Assembly: GCA_900547775.1 (NCBI GenBank)
Contig: URHW01000006.1
Coordinates: 1 to 47,479, forward strand
Source of the DNA: an uncultured Mycoplasmatota bacterium
GTDB taxonomy: Bacteria; Bacillota_I; Bacilli_A; RF39; UBA660
Length of the DNA: 47,479 nt
Direction of reading: 5' to 3'
Below the pieces are notes generated by a model that was not told the origin of the DNA, did no database searches, and saw only the letters and a program-made list of their open reading frames with translations. The stretch's first letter is position 1; the number at the start of each line of letters is the position of its first letter. Shown here piece by piece: positions 1 to 7,992 of this stretch. A program made the position numbers and the translations under genes.

Positions 1-100
1 TAAGTGGGGATTTAGTACGTGTGCGTGGCAAGCGCGCATGCGGATTCTCCTTTTGCGAGTATTTATACACGCGAAAGGCGGCGAGTTTTCAACAATGTAA
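1..100. other. GC-richer edge fragment, possible end of a repeat or gene
   Basis: The first ~95 bases are clearly richer in G and C than the rest of the window and contain a perfect 8-base palindrome (CGCATGCG, 35-42). Two forward frames are open from the edge: frame 2 to a TAA at 98-100 and frame 3 to a TAA a few bases later. It could be the tail of a gene, or a dispersed repeat translated by chance. Neither translation resembles a family I recognise. From here to the lipoprotein gene at 218 I see only a promoter. Confidence 0.3.
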
Positions 101-161
101 ATGTTAATATAAGAACTGATAGAAATGATAACGTATAAGTTGATGGTTTCTATTAGTTTTT

Positions 162-191
162 TTGTTATTGTTGATGAGTGGTGATTATGAT
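162..191 (+). promoter_or_regulatory. SigA-type promoter for the lipoprotein gene
   Basis: TTGTTA (162-167), 18-base spacer, TATGAT (186-191), followed by the ribosome site AGGAAAGGA just before the ATG at 218. The match is moderate. Confidence 0.45.
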
Positions 192-217
192 AGAATGTAT
201 TTAGGAAAGGATACTTT

Positions 218-637
218 ATGAAAAGGTTATTATGTTTGTTTGGAGTGCTTGTTTTGATTGTTGGATGTTCTAAGGAAGAAGTTGATGATGGGGCTATTTT
301 AAGTGTGTCTAAGGATGGAGAGGCAGTAGTGCAGGAGTTTGATAAGTATTTTGAGATGGAAGGGCAAGATATTTATATGGAGACTAATTTAAAGGATGTT
401 TATTATAGGTTTAATGGTAAGAAATATACTTTAAAAGAGTTTGTTAAGAGTGATGGAGAGTTTAGTGAGATAACAAGTCTTCTTGGTGAGGGGATTAGTT
501 ATGATGATGGGGGATCTATGTTATATTCGTCTGATATGTATGATTTAAGTGTGTTAATGTGTGGTACTCTTGATGGGAATAAAGATATTTATGTTGGGGA
601 TTATACTATGTATTATGATAATACGATGTGTAAGTAG
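218..637 (+). CDS. small lipoprotein of unknown function
   Basis: 139 residues. The N-terminus is a lipoprotein signal: Lys-Arg, a hydrophobic stretch and the lipobox LIVGC with Cys17 as the lipidated residue, so the mature protein should be anchored on the outer face of the membrane. The rest is acidic, rich in Asp, Gly and Tyr, with two further cysteines near the C-terminus (115 and 138) that could form a disulfide. I do not recognise a family. It is a single-gene unit with its own promoter and a terminator overlapping its stop codon. The start is supported by AGGAAAGGA upstream. Confidence 0.75.
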   Translation: MKRLLCLFGVLVLIVGCSKEEVDDGAILSVSKDGEAVVQEFDKYFEMEGQDIYMETNLKDVYYRFNGKKYTLKEFVKSDGEFSEITSLLGEGISYDDGGSMLYSSDMYDLSVLMCGTLDGNKDIYVGDYTMYYDNTMCK

Positions 638-663
638 ACTTTTAGTGAGTCTTTTTCTTTTGT
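636..663 (+). terminator. intrinsic terminator after lipoprotein gene
   Basis: Stem AGACT (636-640) / AGTCT (648-652), seven-base loop, followed by a T-rich run. The stem is short, so termination may be partial and trmB may receive read-through. Confidence 0.55.
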
Positions 664-707
664 AATTAAATCTTATGTGTTATAATTTTGGATGAGGAGT
701 TGAGATA

Positions 708-1346
708 ATGCAGTATAAAGTTATAAAGGATGCTAATAGAATAGTTAAGAATTGTCCTTATGTAGTAAATGATCCATATAAAAATAAGAAACGTTGGAGT
801 GAAGTTTTTGGTAATAATCATCCAATTTGTTTAGAGCTTGGAATGGGTAGAGGCGACTTTATTATTGATATGGCGATGAATTATCCTAATATTAATTTTA
901 TTGGGTTAGAGGTAGTAGATTCTCAGATGGTTAATGCAGTTAATAAGTTAGAGGGAAAGAAACTTAATAATTTAAAGTTAATTAATGCGGATGCTAAAGA
1001 GATAGATAATATATTTGGGAAAGAGATTGATACTATTTATTTAACGTTTTGTGACCCATGGCCTAAGAAGGGCGATGAGAAGAGAAGATTTACGCATCCT
1101 ATCTTTTTAAGGTTATATGATAAGATTTTTAAGAAGCATAAGCATGTTATTTTAAAGACGGATAATAAGGGATTTTTTGCTTATTCTTTAGAGACTCTTA
1201 GTCAGTATTGGTATTCTTTTAATAGGGTTAGTTTGGATTTGCATCATGATGAGAAACCTATTGAGAATATTATGACTAATTATGAGAAACAGTATTTTAA
1301 AGAGGGCAGAGCAATTTATTATGTAGATGCTAAGTATGAAGATTAA
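708..1346 (+). CDS. trmB: tRNA (guanine-N7)-methyltransferase TrmB
   Basis: 212 residues, usual length for bacterial TrmB. The enzyme makes m7G46 in the tRNA variable loop using S-adenosylmethionine. The Rossmann motif I around residue 45 (LELGMGRGDF) and the family signature FCDPWPKKGDEKRRF around 115-130, which holds catalytic and tRNA-contacting residues, are both intact. It is the first gene of a tightly overlapped group: the next gene starts 20 bases before its stop. Start codon ATG with GAGGAG a few bases upstream. Confidence 0.95.
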   Translation: MQYKVIKDANRIVKNCPYVVNDPYKNKKRWSEVFGNNHPICLELGMGRGDFIIDMAMNYPNINFIGLEVVDSQMVNAVNKLEGKKLNNLKLINADAKEIDNIFGKEIDTIYLTFCDPWPKKGDEKRRFTHPIFLRLYDKIFKKHKHVILKTDNKGFFAYSLETLSQYWYSFNRVSLDLHHDEKPIENIMTNYEKQYFKEGRAIYYVDAKYED

Positions 1347-1962
1347 AGAGCCTAAGTTAAGAAAAGAGTTATATAAGGAAATGCCAGATGGCATGGAGTT
1401 TAGTGATACTTATTTTGAAGAGTTTCCATTTGGTGAAGTAAAAGATGTTACTTTTGATGGTTGTGTATTTAATAGAATTGATTTTAGTAATGTTAATTTA
1501 GAAGATGTATCACTTACTGATTGCAGGTTTGATAACTGCGATCTATCTAATAAGTGTTTTGATAAGATGTTTATTACGAGATGTGAGTTTATAAATTCTA
1601 AGATGGTTGGAACTAGTTTTATTGGAGCAGTATTAAAAGATGCTAAGTTTTCTTTGGTGAAAGGAGATTATATTAATTTTAGTGGTGCTCGGTTAAGTAA
1701 TGTTTTATTTGAAGAGGCTAATTTAAGTTATGGTTATTTTAGTGAAAGCGTGATGAAGAATGTTTATTTTGATAAAGCTAATTTAACTAATGTGATGTTT
1801 TATAAGGTAAGTCACGATGATTTAGATTTATCAAATAGTACTCTTGATGGGATTATAATTGATGCATCATTTTTAAGAGGAGTTATTATAAATACTTTTC
1901 AAGCGGCAGATTTAATTAGTTTTTTTGGAGTAAGTGTAAGAGGTGGGTATGGAGATAGTTAA
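1327..1962 (+). CDS. pentapeptide-repeat protein
   Basis: About 211 residues of which most, from ~30 to ~185, follow the A(D/N)LXX five-residue rhythm (for example FSNVNLEDVSL, FSGARLSN, ANLSYGYF, ANLTNVMF), predicting a right-handed quadrilateral beta-helix. The family includes DNA-gyrase-protecting Qnr/MfpA proteins and many of unknown role. No sequence feature here proves gyrase binding. It overlaps trmB by 20 bases and recX by 14, so it is translationally coupled. The start is uncertain: ATG 1327 or ATG 1336, neither with a good ribosome site. No signal peptide, so probably cytosolic. Confidence 0.8.
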   Translation: MLSMKIKEPKLRKELYKEMPDGMEFSDTYFEEFPFGEVKDVTFDGCVFNRIDFSNVNLEDVSLTDCRFDNCDLSNKCFDKMFITRCEFINSKMVGTSFIGAVLKDAKFSLVKGDYINFSGARLSNVLFEEANLSYGYFSESVMKNVYFDKANLTNVMFYKVSHDDLDLSNSTLDGIIIDASFLRGVIINTFQAADLISFFGVSVRGGYGDS

Positions 1963-2698
1963 GTTTAAGAAGTTAAGGGGTAATTTGTATGAGATAGTTC
2001 TTGATAATGGGCTTTCATTTGAGCTTTATGATGATGTTATTGTTAAGCATAATTTGCTTGTTAATAAGAGATTTGATGATAAGTTTTTTATGGAAGTAAC
2101 TAGTTATAATGATTCACTAGATGCTTATTATACGTGTATTAAGTATTTGAATACTAAGATGCGTAGTGAGGTAGAGCTTAGAAAGTATTTAGATAAGAAG
2201 GGTATAAGTAAAGAAGTTTGTGATGAGACAATAGATAGATTAAAAAAGAGTGGCTATCTAAATAGAGAATTATATATTAAGAGTTATATTGCAGATGCTT
2301 TTAATTTTAGTAATAATGGACCAGTTAAGATAATGAAGAGTTTAAATGCTTTAGGTTTTAGTGATGAGGAGGTTAAGCCTTTTCTGGATATGGATTTTGA
2401 ATCAAAAGTAATTAAATTAATTGATAAGAAACTTAAGAGTAATAGGCTTAGTGCTAGTAATTTTAGGATGCATACTAGTAATTATTTAGTTAATTTAGGT
2501 TATCCTAAAGAGGTGTTTAGTGAGTATTTAATGGGTGTTCATGTTAGTGATGATGGTAATTTAGAGAAAGATTATAATATGTTAATGAGAAAGTATTCTA
2601 AGAAGTATTCTGGAGATAAGCTTAAATATTTTATTAAGGGTAAGCTTTATCAGAAAGGGTATAGTTTAGATAAGATTGGAGAGGTAATAGATGAGTAA
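1949..2698 (+). CDS. recX: regulatory protein RecX
   Basis: About 249 residues. RecX binds the RecA filament and limits its growth, controlling recombination and the SOS response. Tandem three-helix RecX repeats are recognisable, with the typical phrases SEVELRKYLDKKGIS and IDRLKKSGYLN around residues 70-105. A conventional frame start is GTG 1943, but ATG 1949 is preferred because AAGAGG (1938-1943) is correctly spaced for it. It sits after a pentapeptide gene rather than next to recA. Confidence 0.88.
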   Translation: MEIVKFKKLRGNLYEIVLDNGLSFELYDDVIVKHNLLVNKRFDDKFFMEVTSYNDSLDAYYTCIKYLNTKMRSEVELRKYLDKKGISKEVCDETIDRLKKSGYLNRELYIKSYIADAFNFSNNGPVKIMKSLNALGFSDEEVKPFLDMDFESKVIKLIDKKLKSNRLSASNFRMHTSNYLVNLGYPKEVFSEYLMGVHVSDDGNLEKDYNMLMRKYSKKYSGDKLKYFIKGKLYQKGYSLDKIGEVIDE

Positions 2699-2975
2699 GG
2701 AAGAAAAGAAGAAGTTATTTAAAGAGTTTGAAAATGATAAGGAAGCGTCATTTATTTATTTTAAGGCACATCGAATTTATTTATTATGCTTTATTGGGGT
2801 GGTATATTCAATTATTGCGACTATATTTGATATAGTTAAAGATGTTAAGTATTATGCTTATTTAATGGATGCTTTTTTGTTTATATTTTGTATAATATTT
2901 GGGATTAAGATGAGTAAGTTTAAGAAGAATGAGTTTAATAAGTATTTAAAAAAACACATTAGTAATGAGAACTAA
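2691..2975 (+). CDS. small two-helix membrane protein, unknown
   Basis: 94 residues with a basic/acidic N-terminal stretch and two hydrophobic segments (about 28-48 and 57-75), followed by a lysine-rich C-terminus. Predicted inner-membrane protein with both ends in the cytosol. It starts inside the 3' end of recX, with GAGAGG correctly placed, so it is coupled to recX. I do not recognise a family. Confidence 0.65.
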   Translation: MSKEEKKKLFKEFENDKEASFIYFKAHRIYLLCFIGVVYSIIATIFDIVKDVKYYAYLMDAFLFIFCIIFGIKMSKFKKNEFNKYLKKHISNEN

Positions 2976-2986
2976 TGCGTTTTTTT
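2948..2986 (+). terminator. terminator of the trmB-recX operon
   Basis: A long stem with CATTAGT (2957-2963) / ACTAATG (2971-2977) extended outward by C-G and seven A-T pairs across one mismatch, ending in a run of seven T. It overlaps the 3' end of the membrane-protein gene. Confidence 0.85.
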
Positions 2987-3037
2987 CTGCATCATAGAAA
3001 CTTCTTTCTGCATCATTTTAGGCAGTATGATGCAGAA
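2985..3037. repeat. 11-base motif in two direct and one inverted copy
   Basis: TTCTGCATCAT occurs at 2985-2995 and again at 3006-3016. Its exact reverse complement ATGATGCAGAA is at 3027-3037. The second copy can form an 11-bp hairpin with the inverted copy (10-base loop). The first copy is an alternative partner with a longer loop. It lies between two convergent operons and may help terminate the minus-strand HIT gene, although no clear T-run follows on that strand. Confidence 0.6.
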
Positions 3038-3040
3038 TAA

Positions 3041-3403
3041 CTATTTTATTTTGTTATAAATTTCTTCGACATCTATTAGGTCTTGATGTTTTTTATATGC
3101 AGGTATTAGATGTAAGTGGTAGTGTTTTACTTCTTGGGTAAGACCATAGTTTACGACTAAGACTAAGCCATCAGGATTAAGTGCATTATATAGTTTTTCT
3201 TTAACTATTTTGGCAGCATCATTAATATGACTTAGAGTAACATTATCCATTTCAGTAAAGTCAGTAACATGTTTTTTAGGTATTATTAGAATATGACCAT
3301 TGCTTGTTGGATTAATATCCATTATTGCTTTTACATGTTCGTTTTCGTATATAGTTTTTGATGGGATTTCGCCACTTGTTATTTTACAAAATAAACAATC
3401 CAT
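3041..3403 (-). CDS. HIT-family nucleotide hydrolase
   Basis: 120 residues. The histidine-triad active site HYHLHLIP is near residue 96, and the N-terminal CLFCKITSGEIPS is typical of the HinT/Fhit-like group. These enzymes hydrolyse nucleoside phosphoramidates and dinucleotides. The zinc-binding half CxxC is present but the second pair seen in some members is not obvious. The upstream minus-strand region has an extended -10 (TGTTATATT, 3422-3430) and AGGTGAT before the ATG. It is monocistronic and divergent from the amino-acid transporter operon. Confidence 0.9.
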   Translation of the reverse strand: MDCLFCKITSGEIPSKTIYENEHVKAIMDINPTSNGHILIIPKKHVTDFTEMDNVTLSHINDAAKIVKEKLYNALNPDGLVLVVNYGLTQEVKHYHLHLIPAYKKHQDLIDVEEIYNKIK

Positions 3404-3457
3404 TATTAATCACCTATAAATAATATAACATAAAGATGAATATTTTAATATATTTTA

Positions 3458-3487
3458 TTGATTAAATAAATTATTAAATGGTATAAT
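3458..3487 (+). promoter_or_regulatory. promoter of the amino-acid ABC transporter operon
   Basis: TTGATT (3458-3463), 18-base spacer, TATAAT (3482-3487) with an extended -10 TG at 3479-3480. The leader to the ATG at 3510 is short and contains AGGAGG. Confidence 0.75.
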
Positions 3488-3509
3488 TAAGTTATTGTAG
3501 GAGGCTTTT

Positions 3510-4226
3510 ATGAAGAAGTTATTGTTATTTGTGATGATGTTATTTTTAGTGTGTGGGTGCTCTAAGAATAGTGATGAACTTGTTATGGTTACTGAGGCAG
3601 GCTTTGCGCCTTATGAGTATTATAGGGATGGAGAGATAGTTGGAGTAGATGTTGATATTGCTAAAGAGATAGCGAAAGAGTTAGGTAAGAAACTTGTTAT
3701 TAAAGATATAGCATTTGATTCAATTGTTAATGAAGTTAAGACTGGTAAGGCTGATTTTGGTGCTGCTGGGATTAGTTATAGTCCTGAAAGAGCAGAGAAT
3801 GTTGATTTTTCAAATGATTATTCTGTTTCTAGACAAGTTGCGGTAGTTAGAGAAAATACCTATAAAAGTGTTAGTGAGATTATGAGTAAAAGAATTGCGG
3901 TACAGTTAGGTAGTATAGGTGATACTTATGTAAGTGAGCATTTTAAGGATGCTAGTGTTGTAAGACAGAAGAAGTATTTAGCTGCTGCTGAGGATTTAAA
4001 GGCTAGTAAAGTTGATGCTATTGTGATGGATGAGCTTCCTGCTAAACAAATTATTTTAAATAATACTGGTTTAGTAATTCTTGATGAAGAGATAACTAGT
4101 GATAGTTATGGGATGATTGTTAAGAAGGGTAATAAGGAGTTACTTCTTGCTATTAATAAAGTTATAGATAGACTTAAGAGTGAAGGCAAAATAGATGAGT
4201 TTGTTCTTAACCATACGGAGGAATAA
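3510..4226 (+). CDS. amino-acid ABC transporter, substrate-binding lipoprotein
   Basis: 238 residues. Lipoprotein signal with lipobox LVCGC (Cys17). The mature part is a family-3 solute-binding protein: the substrate-pocket phrases EAGFAPYEY and GVDVDIAKEIAKELGK, then GKADFGAAGISYSPERAENVD. It would hold the amino acid outside the membrane and deliver it to the permease encoded next. The operon lies immediately before the arginine deiminase genes, so arginine (or ornithine/glutamine) is the likeliest substrate. That is inferred from context. The gene overlaps the permease gene by one base. Confidence 0.92.
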   Translation: MKKLLLFVMMLFLVCGCSKNSDELVMVTEAGFAPYEYYRDGEIVGVDVDIAKEIAKELGKKLVIKDIAFDSIVNEVKTGKADFGAAGISYSPERAENVDFSNDYSVSRQVAVVRENTYKSVSEIMSKRIAVQLGSIGDTYVSEHFKDASVVRQKKYLAAAEDLKASKVDAIVMDELPAKQIILNNTGLVILDEEITSDSYGMIVKKGNKELLLAINKVIDRLKSEGKIDEFVLNHTEE

Positions 4227-4915
4227 TGGATAAGATAAGTGATAATTTGTATAAGACTTTTGTTTATGATGATAGGTATAAGTATATTTTAGAGGGGCTT
4301 GGAAATACGTTAATTATTGCTTTTTTTGCAGTTATTATAGGAGTTATTTTAGGTATTATTGTATCTCTTGTTAGAAATAATTATGAAGTTAATGGTAAGG
4401 GTAAGATTAGTAATTTTATTGCAAATAGTTATGTAACGATTATAAGAGGAACACCAGTTATTCTACAGTTAATGATTATTTATTATGTTATTTTTAAAAG
4501 TAGTGATGTTAATATTTTGATTGTTGGTATTTTAGCTTTTGGGATTAATTCTGGAGCATATGTATCAGAGATTATTAGATCAGGAATTAATGCGATTGAT
4601 AAGGGTCAGTTAGAGGCAGGACTTGCTTTAGGACTAAGTTATGCAAAAGTTATGAGACTTGTTATTATGCCACAAGCTATAAAAAATATTCTTCCAGCAC
4701 TAGGTAATGAGTTTATTACGCTTTTAAAGGAAACTAGTGTAGGAGCTTATATTGGTATTTTAGAACTTACTAAGGCTAGTGATATTATTGCATCAAGAAC
4801 GTATGATTATTTCTTTCCACTTATTGTAATAGCACTTATTTATTTAGCGCTTACTTATTTTTTAAGCAAGCTGGTAAACTTATTAGAAAGGAAGATAGGT
4901 AATGCTAGAAGTTAA
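4226..4915 (+). CDS. amino-acid ABC transporter permease
   Basis: 229 residues with about five hydrophobic helices and the HisM/GlnP-type EAA loop (EAGLALGLSYAKVMRLVIMPQA, centred near residue 140), the site that docks the ATPase. The stretch TIIRGTPVILQLM is characteristic of polar amino-acid permeases. The N-terminal ~25 residues are soluble. Start ATG overlaps the stop of the binding-protein gene; the stop overlaps the ATPase start by 14 bases. Confidence 0.93.
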   Translation: MDKISDNLYKTFVYDDRYKYILEGLGNTLIIAFFAVIIGVILGIIVSLVRNNYEVNGKGKISNFIANSYVTIIRGTPVILQLMIIYYVIFKSSDVNILIVGILAFGINSGAYVSEIIRSGINAIDKGQLEAGLALGLSYAKVMRLVIMPQAIKNILPALGNEFITLLKETSVGAYIGILELTKASDIIASRTYDYFFPLIVIALIYLALTYFLSKLVNLLERKIGNARS

Positions 4916-5621
4916 GAATATTGTAAAAAGTTTTGGAAGGAATAAGGTTTTAAATAAGATATCTTTTAAGGTTAATAAGGGTGATATTGTTTCAGTTATT
5001 GGACCATCTGGTTCAGGGAAAAGTACACTTTTAAGATGTATTAATCATTTAGAGGAGCCAAACTCTGGGAAGATAATATTTAATGGTGAGGAAGTTACTA
5101 AGAGGAATATTACTAAGGTTAGAGAAAAGATTGGTATGGTATTTCAGCAATTTAATTTGTTCCCAAATATGTCTGTTTTAGAGAATTTGTGCTTAGCGCC
5201 AGTTACTTTAGGAAAGTTAAGTAAAGAAGAAGCAAAGATCAAAGCGATTGATTTACTTGGAGATATTCATTTATTGGATAAAAAGGATTCTTACCCAGAT
5301 AGTTTGTCTGGTGGACAGAAACAGAGAGTAGCTATTGCAAGAACACTGATGATGGAACCTGATATTATTTTGTTTGATGAACCAACAAGTGCATTAGATC
5401 CTGAGATGGTTACTGAGGTACTAAATATGATTAGTGAGCTTGCTGGTAGTGGCATTACGATGATTATAGTTTCTCACGAGATGAACTTTATTAAAAAATG
5501 TGCAAGTAGAGTTTTATTTTTAGAAAATGGTACGATAGAATTTGATGGAACAGTAAGCGATGCATTTGATAAAAAGGAAAATAAAAGACTAAATGATTTT
5601 TTAAGTAGTATAATGCATTAA
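4902..5621 (+). CDS. amino-acid ABC transporter ATP-binding protein (GlnQ-like)
   Basis: 239 residues. Walker A GPSGSGKST (~33-41), Q-loop FQQFNLF, signature LSGGQKQR (~135), Walker B IILFDEPTSALDPE and the switch His in VSHEM are all intact. It powers the permease encoded just before it. Length and motifs match the polar amino-acid (GlnQ/HisP/ArtP) group. It is the last gene of the transporter unit; a strong separate promoter follows for arcA, although no terminator is visible, so read-through into the arginine deiminase genes is possible. Confidence 0.95.
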   Translation: MLEVKNIVKSFGRNKVLNKISFKVNKGDIVSVIGPSGSGKSTLLRCINHLEEPNSGKIIFNGEEVTKRNITKVREKIGMVFQQFNLFPNMSVLENLCLAPVTLGKLSKEEAKIKAIDLLGDIHLLDKKDSYPDSLSGGQKQRVAIARTLMMEPDIILFDEPTSALDPEMVTEVLNMISELAGSGITMIIVSHEMNFIKKCASRVLFLENGTIEFDGTVSDAFDKKENKRLNDFLSSIMH

Positions 5622-5626
5622 TTAAA

Positions 5627-5655
5627 TTGAAAAGTTAGAATTTAATTGTTATAAT
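5627..5655 (+). promoter_or_regulatory. promoter of the arginine deiminase operon
   Basis: TTGAAA (5627-5632), 17-base spacer, TATAAT (5650-5655): a near-consensus SigA promoter 30 bases before the arcA start. No convincing ArgR box was recognised. Confidence 0.8.
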
Positions 5656-5684
5656 AGTTATAGAATAGAAAGGAATAGAAAATA

Positions 5685-6929
5685 ATGAATGCAATTAATG
5701 TTAAAAGTGAAATAGGACCACTTAAAAAAGTCTTACTTCATAGGCCAGGAAATGAACTTTTAAATTTAACGCCTGACTCACTTCAAAGACTTCTTTTTGA
5801 TGACATTCCCTTTTTGCCGGAAGCTCAAAGAGAACATGATGAGTTTGCTCATATATTAAAAGCAAATGGAGTTGAGGTTGTATATTTAGAGGATTTAATG
5901 GCTGATGTTTTAAATATTAGTGAAGAAATCTTAGATAAGTTTATAAGACAGTTTATTTATGAGGCGGGTATTAGAACTCCTAAGTATAAGACATTAGTAT
6001 TTGAATATTTAAAGAGTTTTAAGGATAAGAAGGAGTTAGTTCTTAAGACTATGGCGGGAATAAGCATTGGAGAGATATCTCGTGCTAAGAGAGAGGTTGA
6101 AAAAAGTCTAGTAGACTTTGTAAGTGAGGAGTCAGAATTCTTAGCGGATCCTATTCCAAACCTTTATTTTACTAGAGATCCATTTGCTAGTGCTGGTAAT
6201 GGGGCTATATTAAATAAGATGTACTCTGTAACAAGAAATAGAGAAACTATTTATGCAGAATATATTTTTGAATATCATCCTGATTTTGCTGGTAAGGTTA
6301 ATAAGTTATATGATAGATATTTACCATACCATATTGAAGGAGGAGATGTGTTAAATATTAATAATCATATTTTGGCAGTTGGTATTTCTCAAAGAACTGA
6401 AGCTGCTGCTATTGATGAACTTGCTAAGAATTGTTTTAAGAATCCAGATTGTAATATTGATACAATTTTAGCATTTAAGATACCGGAGTCTAGAGCTTTT
6501 ATGCATTTAGATACAGTATTTACTCAAATTGATTATGACAAGTTTACATATCATCCTGGTATTATGGACACATTAGAGGTTTATGAAATTACTGAAGGGG
6601 ATATACCAGATAGTGATGAGGATCTAAATGTTGTAAAAGTTACTGGTTCTTTAGAAGAGATTTTAGAGAAGTATCTAAAGAGAAAAATAGAACTTATTCC
6701 ATGTGCAGGTGGTGAGAGAGTATCTAGTGAAAGAGAGCAGTGGAATGATGGAACTAACACATTAGCAATTGCTCCTGGTGTTGTAGTAGTTTATGATAGA
6801 AATAATATTACTAACAATATTTTAAGAGAACATGGTATTAAGGTTCTTGAGATGAGTAGTGCAGAACTTTCTCGTGGTAGAGGTGGCCCTAGATGTATGA
6901 GCATGCCACTATATAGAGAGGATATATAA
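5685..6929 (+). CDS. arcA: arginine deiminase ArcA
   Basis: 414 residues, full length. It converts arginine to citrulline and ammonia, the first step of the arginine deiminase pathway. Guanidinium-binding motifs are visible: FTRDPFAS (~165), EGGD (~218), MHLDTVFTQID (~275) and the C-terminal catalytic cysteine in RGRGGPRCMSMPL (Cys ~403). Ribosome site AAAGGA precedes the ATG. Its stop overlaps the arcB start by one base, so the two are coupled. Confidence 0.97.
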   Translation: MNAINVKSEIGPLKKVLLHRPGNELLNLTPDSLQRLLFDDIPFLPEAQREHDEFAHILKANGVEVVYLEDLMADVLNISEEILDKFIRQFIYEAGIRTPKYKTLVFEYLKSFKDKKELVLKTMAGISIGEISRAKREVEKSLVDFVSEESEFLADPIPNLYFTRDPFASAGNGAILNKMYSVTRNRETIYAEYIFEYHPDFAGKVNKLYDRYLPYHIEGGDVLNINNHILAVGISQRTEAAAIDELAKNCFKNPDCNIDTILAFKIPESRAFMHLDTVFTQIDYDKFTYHPGIMDTLEVYEITEGDIPDSDEDLNVVKVTGSLEEILEKYLKRKIELIPCAGGERVSSEREQWNDGTNTLAIAPGVVVVYDRNNITNNILREHGIKVLEMSSAELSRGRGGPRCMSMPLYREDI

Positions 6930-7918
6930 TGAATTTAACTGGAAGAAATTTTTTGACTCTTTTGGATTATACACCAGAAGAGATTAGATATTTATTAGAT
7001 TTATCTAAGGATTTAAAGAATAAGAAGAAAAATGGGATAAGTCATAGATATTTAGAAGGTAAGAATATTGTCTTATTATTTGAGAAGACTTCAACTAGAA
7101 CTAGATGTGCTTTTGAGGTGGCTGGTTTAGATTTAGGTATGGGTGTAACATATTTAGATCCAGGGGCGTCTCAGATGGGTAAGAAAGAGAGCATTGCTGA
7201 TACTGCTAAGGTATTAGGTAGAATGTATGATGGTATTGAGTATCGTGGTTTTTCACAAAAGATAGTTGAAGAACTTGCTAATAATGCGGGAGTTCCAGTT
7301 TGGAATGGACTTACTACAGAGTATCATCCAACACAGATGCTTGCAGATGTTCTTACTGTAGAAGAAAACTTTGGTCATTTAGATGGCATTAAGTTAGTAT
7401 TTATGGGAGATGCTAGAAATAATGTAGCAAACTCACTTATGGTAGTATGTGCGAAGATGGGAATGCATTTTGTAGCTTGTGCTCCTAGACATTTATGGCC
7501 GGAAGAAGAATTAATAAATAGATGTAAAGTTATTGCTAGTGAAACTGGGGCAGTACTTGAATTTGAAGAAGATGTTATGACTGCTACTAAGGATGCTGAT
7601 GTAATATATACTGATGTATGGGTATCTATGGGTGAAGATGCTAGTGTATGGGAAGAGAGAATTAAGTTACTTTCACCATATCAAGTTAATAAGAGGGTAA
7701 TGGAAAATGCAAATTCTAATGCAATATTCTTACACTGCTTACCTTCATTTCATGATTTAAATACAACAATAGGTAAAGAGATTTTTGAAAAATATGGATT
7801 AAAAGAGATGGAAGTTACTGATGAGGTATTCTCTTCTAGTCAGTCAAAAGTGTTTGATGAAGCTGAAAACAGACTTCATACAATTAAAGCTGTAGTTTGT
7901 GCTACAATGAAAAAATAG
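6929..7918 (+). CDS. arcB: ornithine carbamoyltransferase (catabolic, ArcB)
   Basis: 329 residues. It phosphorolyses citrulline to ornithine and carbamoyl phosphate when working in the deiminase pathway. The carbamoyl-phosphate site STRTRCAFEV (~55-64), the HPTQMLAD motif and the ornithine-binding HCLPSFHD (~270) are intact. The position directly after arcA supports the catabolic role. No carbamate kinase gene follows, so the ATP-yielding last step must be encoded elsewhere. Confidence 0.96.
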   Translation: MNLTGRNFLTLLDYTPEEIRYLLDLSKDLKNKKKNGISHRYLEGKNIVLLFEKTSTRTRCAFEVAGLDLGMGVTYLDPGASQMGKKESIADTAKVLGRMYDGIEYRGFSQKIVEELANNAGVPVWNGLTTEYHPTQMLADVLTVEENFGHLDGIKLVFMGDARNNVANSLMVVCAKMGMHFVACAPRHLWPEEELINRCKVIASETGAVLEFEEDVMTATKDADVIYTDVWVSMGEDASVWEERIKLLSPYQVNKRVMENANSNAIFLHCLPSFHDLNTTIGKEIFEKYGLKEMEVTDEVFSSSQSKVFDEAENRLHTIKAVVCATMKK

Positions 7919-7992
7919 GTTATAAGCATAAGTGCTTAATAACAGTCTTTTGCCATAGAAGACTATATATAGTCAGTAAGGAGGAAATGTAA

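Noticed and set aside
1188..1394. Minus-strand open frame across trmB
   Set aside because: No ribosome site, hydrophobic translation typical of an antisense shadow, and it lies over two well-supported genes.
1327..1962. Calling the pentapeptide protein a quinolone-resistance Qnr protein
   Set aside because: The repeat pattern alone does not identify gyrase-binding members.
7919..7992. Terminator between arcB and the antiporter
   Set aside because: The AGTCTT/AAGACT hairpin has no T-run after it.
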